Source: Nitrospinota bacterium (lineage in GTDB: Bacteria > Nitrospinota > Nitrospinia > SZUA-224). Taken from it: a DNA stretch of 8,144 nt. Both the position numbers and the translations under genes were made by a program. Shown in pieces: positions 6,252-8,144 of this stretch. Location: assembly GCA_016212345.1 (NCBI GenBank), contig JACRGM010000119.1, forward strand, positions 1 through 8,144, given 5' to 3'. Under the pieces are notes generated by a model. That model saw nothing but the letters and a program-made list of their open reading frames with translations, did not search any database and was not told the DNA's origin. The stretch's first letter is position 1. The number at the start of each line of letters is the position of its first letter.

Positions 6252-7565
6252 CTATCTCCTCAATCTCGGTGACCAGGAAGGACTATAATTTACACCTCCT
6301 TTCAAAAAAGTTAGCCTCCTCTGACCTGTACCATCTGCATTCATAACATATATATTGGACTCCCCTTTTTCTTTTAAGCTGAAGGCAATAAGACGGCCAT
6401 CAGGGGACCATGTTGGATTCTCCTTCTCTCCATAACCACCGGTTAATATATACGATCTTCTACTCCTGACATCCAATACGCATATCTCAAAACATCCATT
6501 TTGTCTAGAGGTATAAACTATCAGCTTTCCATCTGGGGACCACGAAGGGAGATCATTATAATTTCCACTATATGTAATCCTTGTTACTCCTTTCCCTTCT
6601 CCCTCTGCATCCATTATATATATCTGCGGAGTACCTCCCCTATCAGAGGTAAAGGCAATCTCTCTTCCATCTGGCGACCATGCAGGGGATGCATCTATCC
6701 CTCTGTGGTTAGTTAACCTATTGAGCCCTTTTCCATCAATATTCATTGTGTATATCTCTGAGTTACCATCCTTGCTTAAAACAAGGGCTATCCTTTTACC
6801 GTCTGGTGACCATACAGGAAGTGCATTTAACCCAGGCCGTTTTGATATAGACCTCTTATTTAACCTATTGGCCTGTATTATATATAGATCAGGATTCTTA
6901 TGAAGATATGAGGTAAAGGCGATCTCTCTTCCATCTGGCGACCATGCAGGGGAAAGGACTATTGATTTATCATTGGTCAATCTCTCTATATTATATCCAT
7001 CATAATCCATAATATATATCTCTTTATACCCTGAAGAGGATGAGACAAATGCTATCTTTGTATCAGCTACCCCTTCTTCCCCAGTTAGATGATATATAAT
7101 ATCATTGGCAAATGTGTGCATTATCATACGGAGTTGTTCCGTATTCCCAGAATATTCCTTTCCAAAAAGGTAGTTCTCTTCAGATACATTGTAAAGCCAG
7201 AGTTTAAAAGAGACCCTATCTTTATCAATATAACATCTCCCTTTCACCAGGGCCTGTGCGCCAAGAATCCCCCACTCCTTAAAGTCAATCTTTTCATCCT
7301 TTCTATCAACAGTCCCTTTCACTATATCAAATATACCACTATATATCAAATCATTGGTCAGGATATTGAAGGCCTTTTCTGGTATATCTGGTATATCTGT
7401 TATATCAATATCCTTTTTTTCTACGGTAAAATCAGGGATAGCAATCTTGATCTTTCTTGGAATCCTTTTATATATCTCCAGATAGATCTCGTCCTCTGCA
7501 TAGGCTACCCCTCCATATATAAAGACCATTAATACCACAAACTGCCACCATAATATCTTCCTCAA
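6252..7565 (-). CDS. tolB: Tol-Pal system beta-propeller protein TolB
   Basis: TolB is the periplasmic propeller that shuttles between Pal and TolA during outer-membrane constriction. The 437-residue precursor has a signal peptide (FVVLMVFIYGGVAYA, cleavage after Ala23). An N-terminal domain starting IAIPDF (41-46) is followed by PD40 blades whose WSPDG cores lie at residues 208, 252, 297, 342 and 386. A final WSP at 431, just before the C-terminus, closes the propeller as usual. Length matches the family. No ATG is available between the in-frame stop of the upstream gene (7584-7586) and the signal peptide, so the start is TTG at 7565. It is preceded by AAGGGGGG, a G-rich ribosome site five bases away. 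The gap to the upstream gene is 18 bp. Two blades share an almost identical 44-bp stretch. Confidence 0.97.
   Translation of the reverse strand: MRKILWWQFVVLMVFIYGGVAYAEDEIYLEIYKRIPRKIKIAIPDFTVEKKDIDITDIPDIPEKAFNILTNDLIYSGIFDIVKGTVDRKDEKIDFKEWGILGAQALVKGRCYIDKDRVSFKLWLYNVSEENYLFGKEYSGNTEQLRMIMHTFANDIIYHLTGEEGVADTKIAFVSSSSGYKEIYIMDYDGYNIERLTNDKSIVLSPAWSPDGREIAFTSYLHKNPDLYIIQANRLNKRSISKRPGLNALPVWSPDGKRIALVLSKDGNSEIYTMNIDGKGLNRLTNHRGIDASPAWSPDGREIAFTSDRGGTPQIYIMDAEGEGKGVTRITYSGNYNDLPSWSPDGKLIVYTSRQNGCFEICVLDVRSRRSYILTGGYGEKENPTWSPDGRLIAFSLKEKGESNIYVMNADGTGQRRLTFLKGGVNYSPSWSPRLRR
6646..6689 (-). repeat. 44-bp repeat within tolB, copy 1
   Basis: This stretch differs at one base from 6910-6953. 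Both encode the blade core SPAWSPDGREIAFTS, here at residues 293-307. Other blades in the gene are much more diverged at the DNA level. Confidence 0.85.
6910..6953 (-). repeat. 44-bp repeat within tolB, copy 2
   Basis: This is the partner of 6646-6689 (43 of 44 bases the same), encoding residues 205-219. The two copies are 264 bp apart, equal to 88 codons, which is two blades. Confidence 0.85.
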
Positions 7566-7583
7566 TGATGCCCCCCTTCTGTA

Positions 7584-8144
7584 TCATTCATACACAAGCC
7601 CTATCGAAACAGAAAGAGAGGATTTATTATAGGAAGGGGGGAGCGGCGGTAAAGGGCTAGAATCATTTACAGCCTTTATAGCAAACCGATCCAGTACAAT
7701 ATTACCCGAAGAACTCTTAATAATAGGATAGTGGATCTTACCATCCTTTAATATCGTAAAAGAGACAATCACTCTCTTCCTCTTATCTGTAATGTCAAGT
7801 TGGGTAGATAGGAGTGGTGTCTTCCAATTTGCATATATGATCTTCTCAATACCATCATAATAATCGTGTAGTCCGGGAAATCTATCCATATCCTCCATTG
7901 TTAGACTACTATACCCACCTCCTATTGTCCCCTCTTTTTTGACATTCATTCCCTCCCCTCTCTTCTCCTGTACCTTTATATCATTCCTCATCCCCTCTTC
8001 TGCCCACTTCTTTTCTAATTCCCTCAATTCCTCCAAGGTATTATTACTCTTTTCCGTTGTCTCTTTCTCTTCTCTTATATCTATATCCTTTTCACCCCTC
8101 CATTTATTTTCCAATCTCTTTAGCTCTGCAAGTACCTTACTCTC
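7584..8144 (-). CDS. tolA: TolA/TonB-type C-terminal domain protein, 5' end cut by the window
   Basis: The frame is open from the window edge (first codons ESKVLAEL) to TGA at 7584-7586, giving 186 visible residues. The N-terminal membrane anchor expected for TolA lies outside. The visible N-terminal half is a charged, helical linker containing two similar 14-residue stretches, LAELKRLENKWRGE and LEELRELEKKWAEE. From about residue 100 there is a TonB/TolA C-terminal domain: YYDGIEKIIYANWKTP, VIVSFTILKDGKI, KSSSGNIVLDRFAIKAV and SPLPPLPPSY. Its position directly before tolB makes TolA, the inner-membrane energy-transmitting partner, more likely than TonB. A TTG at 8114 could look like a start but is only an internal Leu codon. 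Confidence 0.9.
   Translation of the reverse strand, partial: ESKVLAELKRLENKWRGEKDIDIREEKETTEKSNNTLEELRELEKKWAEEGMRNDIKVQEKRGEGMNVKKEGTIGGGYSSLTMEDMDRFPGLHDYYDGIEKIIYANWKTPLLSTQLDITDKRKRVIVSFTILKDGKIHYPIIKSSSGNIVLDRFAIKAVNDSSPLPPLPPSYNKSSLSVSIGLVYE

Noticed and set aside
7089..7532. A 147-codon plus-strand open frame
   Set aside because: It is antisense to the N-terminal half of tolB, has no recognisable domain, and its composition reflects the complementary strand.

Overview
The window comes from a diderm (Gram-negative type) bacterium with visibly AT-rich DNA rich in ATA, AGA and AGG codons. A Tol-Pal system with a Pal lipoprotein shows the outer membrane, and a cytoplasmic multi-subunit [NiFe] hydrogenase suggests anaerobic or hydrogen-linked metabolism. 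The phylum cannot be fixed from the sequence. The gene order and protein style would fit an uncultivated Desulfobacterota- or Nitrospirota-like lineage, but this is only an impression. No phage, transposase, CRISPR, tRNA or rRNA was seen.

All nine supported protein genes lie on the minus strand, so transcription runs from position 8144 towards 1. First comes the C-terminal part of a TolA/TonB-like protein (7584-8144, N-terminus outside the window), then tolB (6252-7565) and pal (5509-6069). After a 242-bp gap filled with palindromic repeat DNA come two genes for exported helical proteins (4544-5266 and 4053-4547). The first sits where cpoB/ybgF usually lies but has only coiled coil and no visible TPR domain. 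The second is unrecognised.

The second half is a four-gene group 3 [NiFe] hydrogenase operon in the order beta, gamma, delta, alpha (hydBGDA), as in cytosolic NAD(P)-linked sulfhydrogenase-type enzymes (group 3b). The beta subunit carries Fe-S clusters, gamma is a flavin/NAD(P)/[2Fe-2S] diaphorase-like subunit, delta is the small hydrogenase subunit and alpha the NiFe large subunit. Alpha has both CxxC ligand pairs visible and runs off the window just after the second.

The most unusual point is that the envelope cluster runs into the hydrogenase operon without a gap. The unrecognised exported-protein gene ends 22 bp before hydB, and its stop codon overlaps the ATG of an 8-codon mini-ORF. That mini-ORF was made by a 26-bp tandem duplication of the hydB start and ends in a TAATG overlap with hydB. 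Other non-gene structure includes a compound palindromic element at 5303-5503, a 12-bp-stem hairpin between tolB and pal, and degenerate 7-bp-period tandem repeats in three intergenic or translation-start regions.
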